Below, in pieces: positions 1 through 8,452 of a DNA stretch of 50,739 nt; position 1 is the first letter of the stretch, and every line of letters starts with the position of its first letter. Where the stretch lies: positions 1-50,739 of the forward strand of contig NZ_MDFN01000036.1 in assembly GCF_001730525.1 (NCBI RefSeq), written 5' to 3'. Source of the DNA: Arcticibacter eurypsychrophilus. Its GTDB lineage: Bacteria; Bacteroidota; Bacteroidia; Sphingobacteriales; Sphingobacteriaceae. Made by a program: the position numbers and the translations under genes. The notes under the pieces were generated by a model. The model worked only from the letters and a program-made list of their open reading frames with translations. It did not search any database and was not told where the DNA came from.

Positions 1-1
1 A

Positions 2-157
2 TCAAATATGTAGTTCATAGGACGGATACATACTAGCGTATAAATTATATACTGGACATTTACCTTTCGGAGCGACAAAAGAAGAAATTTCAAATACATT
101 CTCAAAGCCACTGTTACCTGTTGATTCTGGCAGTTTAGCAATTAATACATTCTGCAT
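2..157 (-). CDS. possible 51-aa small protein, unrecognised
   Basis: A short reading frame from an ATG at 157 to a TGA at 2-4, preceded in frame by a stop about four codons upstream, so it is not the visible end of a longer frame. The product starts MQNVLIAKLPESTG and contains FVAPKGKCPVYN. I recognise no family and see no signal peptide or membrane segment. It is divergent from the 386-aa gene that starts at 227. It may be a true small gene, a decayed fragment, or chance; the length alone does not separate these. Confidence 0.2.
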   Translation of the reverse strand: MQNVLIAKLPESTGNSGFENVFEISSFVAPKGKCPVYNLYASMYPSYELHI

Positions 158-226
158 TGCAAATTTTCATATTAGCCCATCCGCTAGGCCCAGAAAAATA
201 GAAACCTTTTTAAATTTAACTAAAAA

Positions 227-1387
227 ATGAAAGTTACACATGTACTTGGGCATAATTCAAATTGGAATGTTGATAGTTATTTAAACCATGATATAGGAGA
301 CTATTTTCTTATCACAGCTTTTACACATGGTATAGACTATGATAAAAAAAAGACCATAAAAGGCATCTTAAGTGAATCCATGATTGATTTGCAATTTTAT
401 GGCAAAAAATCAAGTGGTGACATTTCCAAAGGTAAGCTTTCGGAGTTCCCATTTCACCCAGCGAATTGCACTGACAGTGAAGTAACTAATGTTTATTTTG
501 ATACTTGTTTAAAAAGATCTATCAAATTCCAAATAGAAAAGGGTTTTAAAAACATTATCATACCGCATTTTTATGAAAATGAAGAAGTTAGTGACATCGT
601 CAGCACAATTAAAAGCATTAATCAATACATTATAAAATCTCGAGTAGAAGGACATAAGTATTTCATGACCTTAGCATTTGCTCACCATGTAATTATTGAT
701 CGATCGAAAGTTGAAGAAATTCTATTTTGTTGTACTGACATGGATATACACTTTGATGGGTTTTTTATAACCTGTGAAAATAAGCCTGAAGCTAAAAAGA
801 AATTAACAACCGACATAAAGATCCTAAGAAACCTTTCAAAAGTATTTAAAACACTTAAACAGCAAGAATTTGAAACAATATATGCCTATGCAAACTGGGA
901 TGCCATAATTATGTTAGCACAAACAGATATTGATTATGTCACGATTGGCACTTATGAGAATTTACGGAAATTCGATATAGCAAGATTTACAGAAGATCAA
1001 AGTGGAGGAGGTTCTAAAGGATTTTACTTTTCAGAAAAACTATTAAATATGGTTAAGGCTAATGATTTAACAATTATACGAGATATGGGGCAACTAAATT
1101 TAATTAGAAACGAAAAAAATATATTTTCAGACCTAATACTGGACCCAGGGTATGCTTGGAATATCCATAAACCCGATGTTAACAAGAACTATTTATTAGC
1201 TATTTATCGACTTTTGAATGAAATTGCCGCCATTAGCAATTTGAATGAAAGGAAGAATTATGCATTAACACTTATTAATAGTGCAATTCAAACGTATAAT
1301 TCACTTGAAGCAAGCCATATTTATCTTAATGACGAAAGCTGTAATTATCATTTAAACGTATGGAAAAGCTATTTGGCTAGTTCATAA
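227..1387 (+). CDS. unrecognised 386-aa protein, possibly TIM-barrel-like
   Basis: I do not recognise the family. No signal peptide or transmembrane helix is visible, so it is probably cytosolic. Hydrophobic strand-like segments ending in polar or aromatic residues recur at regular intervals (SMIDLQFYG near 51, KNIIIPHFYE near 107, YFMTLAFAHH near 144, DGFFITCEN near 176, ETIYAYANWD near 215, IDYVTIGTY near 233), each followed by a helix. This alternation suggests an alpha/beta barrel; that is an inference from pattern, not a match. A glycine-rich stretch, SGGGSKGFYFSEKLL near 259, could bind a phosphate. The gene faces the nuclease/phosphatase pair and overlaps the nuclease gene by 19 bp at their 3' ends. 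The surroundings are more AT-rich than the rest of the window, which fits acquired accessory DNA. A tRNA-guanine-transglycosylase-like enzyme was considered but no diagnostic motif was found. Confidence 0.8.
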   Translation: MKVTHVLGHNSNWNVDSYLNHDIGDYFLITAFTHGIDYDKKKTIKGILSESMIDLQFYGKKSSGDISKGKLSEFPFHPANCTDSEVTNVYFDTCLKRSIKFQIEKGFKNIIIPHFYENEEVSDIVSTIKSINQYIIKSRVEGHKYFMTLAFAHHVIIDRSKVEEILFCCTDMDIHFDGFFITCENKPEAKKKLTTDIKILRNLSKVFKTLKQQEFETIYAYANWDAIIMLAQTDIDYVTIGTYENLRKFDIARFTEDQSGGGSKGFYFSEKLLNMVKANDLTIIRDMGQLNLIRNEKNIFSDLILDPGYAWNIHKPDVNKNYLLAIYRLLNEIAAISNLNERKNYALTLINSAIQTYNSLEASHIYLNDESCNYHLNVWKSYLASS

Positions 1388-2028
1388 CTTTTAACCTTCT
1401 CTGAAAAAAGCATTTGCATTTTTAAATCAATTGGAACTTCTCTCTTTGGATTAAAATGCCGCTGTAGTTTACCATCGACACTAACAGAAGCAAGACCAAC
1501 ATTATACTTTTCAAATAAATTAAGATTTTTTAGTGCAGGTTTAGAATAGTATGCGTCCAATACTACAAATGAATACTCTGCAAACCATTTATATCTATAT
1601 GCTTGCTTCAAAGCCCTTCTCCAATCTTTTAACTTTGCTTCGACAGCAAAATTGCTTACAAAGTTTAGATTATAATGATCAATAACTTGGTAAGTGTCGT
1701 CTATCTCAATTAGATATTCACGTGAAAGAAGCTTTTTTACTGATTGTACAATTGACACCTTTGAACAGCGAGTAATATCAATTAAGCCCTCAAGACTTAC
1801 TTCAGGAGTGCTCTTTACCACCGTATAAATATTTATATCACTAATATTTAAGAGATTATCAAGACAGATATCCTTTGAAGATTGGCTTTTAAGTTCACTA
1901 ACTACTATATCTGCTATTCCGTACCCTAGAGATACTTCTTGAAATATTTTAATATGTGATCTCCTATATGTTGCTATAAGATATTCCTTCAACGCTTCAA
2001 CAAGGTCACTTTCAGCTTGGAATTTCAT
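1369..2028 (-). CDS. PD-(D/E)XK nuclease-like protein with winged-helix insert
   Basis: A 219-aa cytosolic protein. The pattern of the PD-(D/E)XK nuclease fold is visible: an N-terminal helix, E30, a hydrophobic strand with D40 (GYGIADIVV), then the E130-x-K132 motif (FAVEAKLKDWRRAL) followed by a helix with Q142 and a further strand (YSFVVLDAY). Between D40 and E130, residues about 65-118 look like a winged helix-turn-helix (STPEVSLEGLIDITRCSK, then VSIVQSVKKLLSREYL and a short wing), so the nuclease core seems split by a DNA-binding module. The start codon lies inside the end of the upstream phosphatase gene (17-bp overlap), which implies translational coupling. The family assignment rests on motifs read by eye; a nuclease role, DNA or RNA target, and immunity function are inferred. 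The C-terminus overlaps the convergent 386-aa gene. Confidence 0.7.
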   Translation of the reverse strand: MKFQAESDLVEALKEYLIATYRRSHIKIFQEVSLGYGIADIVVSELKSQSSKDICLDNLLNISDINIYTVVKSTPEVSLEGLIDITRCSKVSIVQSVKKLLSREYLIEIDDTYQVIDHYNLNFVSNFAVEAKLKDWRRALKQAYRYKWFAEYSFVVLDAYYSKPALKNLNLFEKYNVGLASVSVDGKLQRHFNPKREVPIDLKMQMLFSEKVKSYELAK

Positions 2029-2671
2029 GTTTAATCAAGATGTATGAGGAGTCATCATTATTTTTACGGCGTTGTAAATATGACAATTTCTTTTCTATAT
2101 TTTTTAATTTTTTAAAATTGTAGGTACTAAAATACTCTTTTAGGTTACTACTCATTAAACTATAAAACCCATCTGTACATATTAGAAAGTTATAATCTGT
2201 ATTAACCTCTTTGAGTTTAAAATCCTCTAAAGACAATTCGGAACTTCCCAGACATTTTGTAAGAATATTTGGTCTATTCTCCATTGAATCATCACTGGTT
2301 ATTTTTTCGATAAATTGATTAGAAAATATATAAACCCTTGAATCTCCAATGTTTACAAATTTGGCTAAACCCTCTATTTTGCTATAAAAAAGACCTGAAA
2401 CAGTACTCATCCCATAGCAACCAGATGCTAACACCTCTTTATGGGACTCGAACAACAGCTCTTCCAAATTATTCCCATCGGATAATACTCCACTTAACTT
2501 TGATCTTAATATCTTTTTATATTGATTTATAAAAGCATAACTACGTGGATGTGAACTCACCCCGTCAAAAATTAAAAACAAGTAATAACCAGGTTGTTCT
2601 GCAATCAAAACACGATCTTGATTTCGGTCACGTCTCAAACCTTTTTTGGAATTTGTTAAATACTTGAGCAT
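2012..2671 (-). CDS. PP2C-family protein phosphatase
   Basis: A compact 219-aa phosphatase domain of the PPM/PP2C family, which removes phosphate from Ser/Thr using two metal ions. The ordered PP2C motifs are all present: RDRNQD (D19), FDGVSSH (D36-G37), MSTVSGLFY near 89, NIGDSRVYI (D110), NILTKCLGS near 136, LICTDGFYSLM (D167-G168) and NNDDSS (D206/D207). The metal-binding aspartates are retained, so it should be active. There is no membrane segment or sensor domain. It is the first gene of a two-gene unit and overlaps the nuclease-like gene by 17 bp. No partner Ser/Thr kinase is in the window; in other organisms PP2C enzymes counteract such kinases. Pairing with a nuclease suggests the phosphatase controls it or responds to a phosphorylated trigger; that is inference. 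Confidence 0.88.
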   Translation of the reverse strand: MLKYLTNSKKGLRRDRNQDRVLIAEQPGYYLFLIFDGVSSHPRSYAFINQYKKILRSKLSGVLSDGNNLEELLFESHKEVLASGCYGMSTVSGLFYSKIEGLAKFVNIGDSRVYIFSNQFIEKITSDDSMENRPNILTKCLGSSELSLEDFKLKEVNTDYNFLICTDGFYSLMSSNLKEYFSTYNFKKLKNIEKKLSYLQRRKNNDDSSYILIKHEIPS

Positions 2672-2987
2672 AATTAATGATTAACAACCGAGATGAACAA
2701 TGTTTACTAATTTAACAATATCTTATAAAGATTAAGCAATTTAGCAGCTGTCTTTTGGTAACATATTTTTCGTACGCGGCATCTAGTCTAACAGTAACCT
2801 AATTATTAAAAATTCCAATATGAATGCAATATGATTCCCACATAAGTCCAACCTACACTACTTTAAGTCGGACTTTTGTTGGAAACATACCACTTTAATT
2901 CTGCTAAGAATAGCATTCAGGTTAGTGTCAATCCCTTAAATATTCCTTCATTCTCCCTAGTTAAATAGTAAGTAATCAAACAAATCC
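2672..2987. other. gene-free gap upstream of the phosphatase gene
   Basis: An AT-rich stretch with no reading frame of note. It should contain the promoter of the PP2C-nuclease pair, but no clear TAnnTTTG element was found on the minus strand. A weak dyad, AAGTCC at 2844-2849 and GGACTT at 2870-2875 with a 20-nt loop, is the only structure seen; it is too poor to call a terminator. Confidence 0.5.
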
Positions 2988-3926
2988 CTACACCTTATTT
3001 TCATTAAACCATTCCGCAGTAGCTTTAACCCCCTCTTCATAAGAAGTAGGTTTAACATCAAAAGCCTTCTCAAACTTGGATGAATCAAACCGGAAAGGAA
3101 ACTCATCCTGATAATTCATTTCATACAGTTCCTTCATAAAGGGCATAAACCAGCCTAATATTTTCAACACAAACTTAGGCAAAACCTGAACCTTATCTGA
3201 TGCATTCATATACTTAGCAGCTAAGGCAACAAACTGCCGGCCAGTTAATGGGGGATTGATAGATGGTAAATGCCATACCTCACCAATTGCCTCTTCATGT
3301 GTTGCTAAAATATATACGGCCTGTGCGCAATCAGGGACATAAGTATAAGCACGTGGTAAGTCCGCATTGATAAACCATTGCGCCTTCTTACCCTTTTCCA
3401 TGTTGGTAAACACTAAGATACTTGCTGCACTTTTATCTGTTACACCTGGCCCATAAAAGTCTACTGCACGAGCGATAGCTGCTTTAATAGTGCCAGCCTT
3501 CATTTCTTTAAGCAACATAGAAGCAATTTCAGCCCTTACCTTTCCTTTTTTGCTGCTTGGCTTATAGGGCGTTTCTTCTGTCATTACGCCATCCACCTTG
3601 CCGTACATATAAACATTGTCAAAAAAGATAAGTTTAGCACCCGTTGCCTTACATGCCCTGATCACATTATCCATAATAATTGGCCACTCTTGCTGCCAGA
3701 TCTTTGCATTATAGGTGACGCCTATCAGCAGGTATACGATTGTTGAGCCTTCCAATGCATGTAAAACCTGATCGTAATTTAATACGTCGGCAGCCCTAAC
3801 TTCTGCACCGGCAACCGGTTTAGGGGTACGGGATACCAATCTTATATTTTCCTGATTTGCTTGCAAAATAGGGATTAGCGCATTGGCAATTGTACCATTT
3901 GCTCCCAGAATAGTGTGTAAGGCCAT
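2988..3926 (-). CDS. atypical NAD(P)-binding SDR / NmrA-like epimerase family protein
   Basis: A 312-aa Rossmann-fold protein of the extended or atypical short-chain dehydrogenase group. The N-terminal dinucleotide-binding loop is GANGTIANAL (residues 8-17), followed by a strand ending RLVSRTPK, where the basic residues suggest NADP preference. A second strand, KLIFFDNVYMYGK, sits where extended SDRs have the substrate serine. The usual YxxxK is not present in the expected place; the region reads KPSSKKGKVRAE, so catalysis by the classical tetrad is doubtful. The C-terminal part (RAYTYVPDCAQAVYILAT, then a WFNE tail) matches the general layout of NAD-dependent epimerase/dehydratase proteins. 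Substrate unknown. It stands alone, about 160 bp downstream of the TonB-dependent receptor gene in the same direction. Confidence 0.8.
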   Translation of the reverse strand: MALHTILGANGTIANALIPILQANQENIRLVSRTPKPVAGAEVRAADVLNYDQVLHALEGSTIVYLLIGVTYNAKIWQQEWPIIMDNVIRACKATGAKLIFFDNVYMYGKVDGVMTEETPYKPSSKKGKVRAEIASMLLKEMKAGTIKAAIARAVDFYGPGVTDKSAASILVFTNMEKGKKAQWFINADLPRAYTYVPDCAQAVYILATHEEAIGEVWHLPSINPPLTGRQFVALAAKYMNASDKVQVLPKFVLKILGWFMPFMKELYEMNYQDEFPFRFDSSKFEKAFDVKPTSYEEGVKATAEWFNENKV

Positions 3927-4088
3927 ATTTAATTAAATTTTAATTGTTATTTAAAGTTAATACAGAACTGTGTTAATAAATGTTGAAGATTCTATTAATT
4001 CTCTTCTTCAATACCCAAATGACATATGGATTGATTATTTCTTACAAAAACTAAATATTATTTACCTGGAAGTGTTAAGTCAGACTTC

Positions 4089-6530
4089 TTAATTTTTAAC
4101 TCTTCCTGCTTCTGAATCTAGTCCGGTTTCGCGTTTACGACTTGGCTTCAGTTCATTATTCCCGAATTTATAGGATAACGTTAAGCGGGCTGTACGCGTA
4201 TCATTCTTTTGATATAACTTATAATCCAACCCTGGGAAGGCACTGCTGATTTTACCATTCCGGGTATTGAATACATCGTTTACAGCGACTTTCACATTGA
4301 TCTTCTTTTTGTAAAAAGACTTGTTTATGCCTAAATCCATCGCATATTGCGGTTGAATCTTAAGCGTACCCCAGATGATTTCAGATTGATAATTTCCACT
4401 TGCTTCAAACGACATGGTATTATTGATTGTAAAGGTCTCACTGTGATATACCTGGAATGCAGATTGATTATTATCCAACACCTGTCCATTCAAATCAGGC
4501 GATTTAAACTGGTTGTTAAAGGCAGTGAAGTTCGTATTGCTATTCCACCATTTTGCAAAAGTAAAAGGGATGCTCAGGTTGAATGAGTAAGAAAGCTGCT
4601 CAGCCAGGTTCCTATCCGTCTGAAATAATGCGCTTCTTTCAGGGTCAGGAAGTATAACTTGCGTAATTACATCAGTGGTTTTGGTATACCCAATAGAAGC
4701 TGTGTATTTTTTTAAAAGTGTGTATGACAACTCATACGTATTGGTATATTCCGGTTTAAGAAACGGATTTCCCTGGCTGTAAGTGTATCGGTCAAGGTAA
4801 TTTTCGAAAGGGTTCAGTGCATTATAACTGGGACGGGTAATCCGCCTGCTATAGGTCAATCCTACAGAATTATTTTCGTTGAAATTATGATTTAGCGCAG
4901 CACTTGGGAAAAAGTCCAGGTAATCTCTTTTAACAACTTGGCCTGTAGTAACCAGATTGCCTTTAGAGTTGGTTTGCTCTACACGCAACCCAACCTGAAT
5001 ATTTGTATTCTTATATTCTTTTCTCAGGTTGATATAACCTGCATTTACGTTTTCGTCATAAATAAAGCGGTTGCTTCTTAATGGGTCATTGTCCCACTGG
5101 TCGTTTTCAAAACGATTGAATTGGAAGTCGTTATCTGTCTTCACCCAGCTTACTTTAAAACCAGTTTCCATTTTGATACTTTTAGAAAACGGATGAGTAT
5201 AATCTAATTTTGCTGAATAGATATCAATATTAGATGGTGTACGGTTTTTTATTAATTCATTTACTGTCTGATTTAAAGCGGTATAGGTGTAGCTATTATC
5301 GTACATGGTTTTGTCATTTCCATAATTATCGGCATAATCGAGATCCACGCTTAACTCCTTTCCAGAGGTGTCCAGAACTGACTTAAAGTTCAGATTATAA
5401 CTTAGGTTACGATAATTGGAACGGGTTACATTCTTTGAGAGTACAGTGGAATCAAGAGTTCCCTGCATGGATCTGATTTGTGTGGCATTGTTAAAGTCAT
5501 CATTCCACTCATTGAAATATCCGTTTACCATTGCGCCAATCGTATTGTTTTTGTTGATAAAGAAATCCGCTCCAGCCTTAAAGTTATTGTTATACCAGTA
5601 ACGGTCGCTATTCCCTTTCTGACTAAAGAGAGTCTGAACTTCAGCGCCCGAATTCACACGGTCAATATCTAATACTTGTTCTCCTTTATTATTGTTGTAA
5701 TTGTAATTTCCAAATAGATTTAATTTTTTGTTCCTGTTGTTCAACGAGATTCCTGCATTCGCTTTTCGCTTAGTACTATATCCTCCTCCTGCTGTCAGGG
5801 TTCCATTTGTACCATAATTTTTATTCTTTTTTAAGCGGATATTGATAATCCCTGATTTTCCTTCTGCTTCATAACGTGCGGATGGATTGCTGATAATTTC
5901 AATAGCTTCAATTTCATTGCTTTGCATATTGCGGAGCATAGACGCCAAATCAGCACTGCTGAGATAAGTTGGCTTTCCATCTATCATAATTAATACGCCT
6001 CCTTTGCCTTTTAAGTTAACGTTATCGTCTTTATCAAGTGTAATACCTGGTGCTTTTTGTAAAACTTCGAGCGCTGTTGATCCTGCAGATACACTGCTAT
6101 TTTCTACATTGATGATTAATTTGTCGCCACGACGTTCAATAAGAGGCTTTTGAACAGTGACGGTTACTTCTTTTAATTGTTTACTATCCGTTTTTAGTAT
6201 AACAGGTTCTAAATGAACTACGGATTGTTGTTTGTCAATTTTGATCGACGCACTGGTATGTTTTTGATGACCGATTTGTGTAACGACTAATTTGTAGCTA
6301 GACTCAGGGACACTTTTAAAAGCAAACTGGCCCTGTTCGTCGGTTAATGCCGTAAGGAATACAGCGGAATCCTGGGCACGGATTAAAGATACAGTTGCAT
6401 AATCCAGTGGGCGTTGGTTTTCATCTTTGATGCTGCCATCTATTTGATTTTGTGGATTTTTGCTTTGTGCCTTAAGCGTGCCTGTTACTGTTACAAGAAG
6501 GATTAAGGCTAAATTTTTTATTGCATTCAT
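4089..6530 (-). CDS. TonB-dependent receptor, outer-membrane beta-barrel family
   Basis: An 813-aa outer membrane protein. A signal peptide (residues 1 to about 21, ending KAQ) is followed by a carboxypeptidase-regulatory-like domain (about 30-115, GSIKDENQRPLDYATVSL), a plug domain (about 140-235, ALEVLQKAPGITLD ... VLIMIDGKPTYLS ... EIISNPSARYEAEG) and a long C-terminal beta-barrel with alternating aromatic strands (GLTYSRRITRPSYNALNPF). This layout is that of the Bacteroidota 'outer membrane beta-barrel family' receptors, related to but distinct from SusC. No SusD partner adjoins it. The substrate cannot be read from sequence; peptides, metals or glycans are all possible. It has its own predicted promoter just upstream and is therefore probably not a simple extension of the PUL operon. 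Confidence 0.9.
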   Translation of the reverse strand: MNAIKNLALILLVTVTGTLKAQSKNPQNQIDGSIKDENQRPLDYATVSLIRAQDSAVFLTALTDEQGQFAFKSVPESSYKLVVTQIGHQKHTSASIKIDKQQSVVHLEPVILKTDSKQLKEVTVTVQKPLIERRGDKLIINVENSSVSAGSTALEVLQKAPGITLDKDDNVNLKGKGGVLIMIDGKPTYLSSADLASMLRNMQSNEIEAIEIISNPSARYEAEGKSGIINIRLKKNKNYGTNGTLTAGGGYSTKRKANAGISLNNRNKKLNLFGNYNYNNNKGEQVLDIDRVNSGAEVQTLFSQKGNSDRYWYNNNFKAGADFFINKNNTIGAMVNGYFNEWNDDFNNATQIRSMQGTLDSTVLSKNVTRSNYRNLSYNLNFKSVLDTSGKELSVDLDYADNYGNDKTMYDNSYTYTALNQTVNELIKNRTPSNIDIYSAKLDYTHPFSKSIKMETGFKVSWVKTDNDFQFNRFENDQWDNDPLRSNRFIYDENVNAGYINLRKEYKNTNIQVGLRVEQTNSKGNLVTTGQVVKRDYLDFFPSAALNHNFNENNSVGLTYSRRITRPSYNALNPFENYLDRYTYSQGNPFLKPEYTNTYELSYTLLKKYTASIGYTKTTDVITQVILPDPERSALFQTDRNLAEQLSYSFNLSIPFTFAKWWNSNTNFTAFNNQFKSPDLNGQVLDNNQSAFQVYHSETFTINNTMSFEASGNYQSEIIWGTLKIQPQYAMDLGINKSFYKKKINVKVAVNDVFNTRNGKISSAFPGLDYKLYQKNDTRTARLTLSYKFGNNELKPSRKRETGLDSEAGRVKN

Positions 6531-6552
6531 AATTTCTGATTCGATGTTGACC

Positions 6553-6583
6553 CAAAAATATATGACTGTGGATATTCAAACAA
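6553..6583 (-). promoter_or_regulatory. Bacteroidota-type promoter for the TonB-dependent receptor gene
   Basis: On the minus strand a perfect -7 element TATTTTTG (6560 to 6553) is preceded by TTGTTTG (6583 to 6577), giving a -33 TTG/TTTG at a spacing of 16-20 bp. This matches the TTG-N17-23-TAnnTTTG consensus known for Bacteroidota primary sigma factor promoters. Transcription would start near 6546, close to the ATG at 6530. Confidence 0.5.
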
Positions 6584-6675
6584 GTGCTATTAGGTGTACG
6601 TATAGGAATTTTCGGTAAATGGTGGTTTTCGGTCGGTAAAAAATAAATTCCTGCCGCATCGCACGTATTGAAACT

Positions 6676-8415
6676 TCAATTCTTTCCGTAATTATAATCC
6701 ACGACTACACCTCCAAACAATAGTTTATTATCCTGAACAATTTTAACGGCACCGGTAGGGACACAAACCAGTACAACAGATTCTAATGCAGGAATTTTAA
6801 CCTTAGATCCCGAAGCTAAATTGCGGACGATAAACTTTTGGGAGACTAAATCATAAATGTCTGTTCTTCCCTTTTTTACTTTACCGGCAGGTATCTTGAA
6901 AAAGATACTTTTAGCTGTGCGATAAGGGTTATAATACAAGAAAGTGGGATAAGCTTCCTGTCGGTAAAAATCAGTAGCAAGAAGATCCAACCTCAAAATT
7001 CCATTCACTTCCGTATTTTTCACCATACTGCCAAAGATCCCGGCGTGTGCACTTCCATAAACACTAAACTGTGAAACTTCGGGATTCTGTCCGGGCACCC
7101 ACTTAGGGCCATCCCCTTGAGCAACAGGCGCTTTCAATGACTGATATAAAGAATCAAAAGTTGAGCTCTTGGCAAAACCTTCATACGCGATCACTCCTTT
7201 GGTTACAGAAGCATGCTCTGGAATCGTTTGATGATCCTTGGGCATATATTGAGGATAAAATAAACGGGAGGCATTTACAGCATTCAACATCCATTTACCG
7301 ATGGCATGCGCATATCCCTGTTGGTACCTCACTAAAGGCACCAATGGCCATGCGGCATCAAAAGTATTCATCAAAAAAGCATACCCTCCATGATCAACTG
7401 TGCTCCCAACGGTTCCGGAGATATCTATACCATTCCAATTGCCAACGAGGAAACCCCAGCCTTCCCGACAAACAGCAGTACCGTCAAATGTCCAGTTTAG
7501 CATTTTCTGCACATCAAAATTGGTTCCCTGCTCGGCATTCATCCGGGCAGCCATATATGCGCCAAAAGGCATCAGCAATTCATAGGTAGGATTAATCTGC
7601 TGACTTTCAAGTGCCTTCATCGCACTAATTGCGCCTTTAAGGTAACGCAGATCGCCATACTTCTTATGCGCTGCATATAATACATAAGCATGTCCGGCAG
7701 CAGCATCTGGTTGTGCACAGATCTGTGTTCTAAAAGGTTTCATTTGCCCATAATCGAAGTAGGAATAATTGTAATTTCCATTCAGGATAGAATCTGCTTT
7801 AAAAAATTTTTCCGCAATACTTTTGCCTATGAAGTCAAAATCAGGCTCATGGGGATACTGATCATAAATGGCATAAAACAATAGATTAGGGTATACATCG
7901 TACCACCAATCGCGACCATAACCCCCACCAAGTAAGGCGACTTCGGGTGCGGTGTTGTTCATCATGATATCCCAGCCAGTATCCTTATTAAAATAATTCT
8001 TGAGCATGCCGACATAATTCAGCCCGTTCTGTTTGCTTTTATCCAGTCCTACAAGAGTTGCACCCAACACAGAACCCATATTGGCCAATGCTTCATGAAA
8101 CATCCCTTTATTATGCAGTTTACCTTGTCGCACATCACCTACCGCGGTATACATACCCATTATGGGTTGACCAAAATTCTTGCCCGTGCTATCCATCCAC
8201 ACCATTGGCCAATATTTTCCTGTGGCATTAAAATCATAAATAGTGCGGTCAAAATTTAGCGCCATATCTTTCCAATCAATGATCTGGAGTGGCTGTGGCT
8301 TGTTTGCCATGCTATCCACTCGGCTGACCCGAATTTGTTGTACCTGCGCAAAAGAGAAAAAAGAAATAAAGAGCGATATAATGGTGAGTCCGGTACTCCG
8401 TTTAAGTTTAATCAT
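6676..8415 (-). CDS. secreted alpha-toroid protein, putative glycosidase (unassigned family)
   Basis: A 579-aa protein with a clear signal peptide (residues 1 to about 23, ISLFISFFSFAQ), so it is periplasmic or secreted; no lipobox. The central part has repeated helix pairs rich in aromatic residues (GGGYGRDWWYDVYPNLLFYA, AAAGHAYVLYAAHKKYGDL, MPFGAYMAARMNAEQG, WGFLVGNWNGIDISGTVG), typical of (alpha/alpha)6 six-hairpin glycosidases or lyases. The last 120 residues look like a beta-rich C-terminal domain (GSKVKIPALESVVLVCVPTG). I cannot place it in a CAZy family by eye, and no catalytic residue can be named with confidence. It is the last gene of the PUL operon, 37 bp after the MFS gene, so it probably works on the same glycan. 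A glycoside hydrolase, a polysaccharide lyase or a phosphorylase-like toroid remain possible. Confidence 0.75.
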   Translation of the reverse strand: MIKLKRSTGLTIISLFISFFSFAQVQQIRVSRVDSMANKPQPLQIIDWKDMALNFDRTIYDFNATGKYWPMVWMDSTGKNFGQPIMGMYTAVGDVRQGKLHNKGMFHEALANMGSVLGATLVGLDKSKQNGLNYVGMLKNYFNKDTGWDIMMNNTAPEVALLGGGYGRDWWYDVYPNLLFYAIYDQYPHEPDFDFIGKSIAEKFFKADSILNGNYNYSYFDYGQMKPFRTQICAQPDAAAGHAYVLYAAHKKYGDLRYLKGAISAMKALESQQINPTYELLMPFGAYMAARMNAEQGTNFDVQKMLNWTFDGTAVCREGWGFLVGNWNGIDISGTVGSTVDHGGYAFLMNTFDAAWPLVPLVRYQQGYAHAIGKWMLNAVNASRLFYPQYMPKDHQTIPEHASVTKGVIAYEGFAKSSTFDSLYQSLKAPVAQGDGPKWVPGQNPEVSQFSVYGSAHAGIFGSMVKNTEVNGILRLDLLATDFYRQEAYPTFLYYNPYRTAKSIFFKIPAGKVKKGRTDIYDLVSQKFIVRNLASGSKVKIPALESVVLVCVPTGAVKIVQDNKLLFGGVVVDYNYGKN

Positions 8416-8452
8416 ATTGGTTTAAATTATGCTGATTCAAAAGTAGATTCGT

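Noticed and set aside
227-1387. tRNA-guanine transglycosylase or DpdA-like enzyme
   Set aside because: The barrel-like pattern suggested it, but no zinc-binding cysteine set or recognisable active-site motif of that family is visible.
2844-2875. 6-bp dyad AAGTCC/GGACTT as a terminator
   Set aside because: The stem is short, the loop is 20 nt, and no plus-strand gene ends nearby.
7137-7589. 150-codon plus-strand frame
   Set aside because: It lies entirely inside the 579-aa secreted protein gene on the other strand and its product looks like a chance translation.
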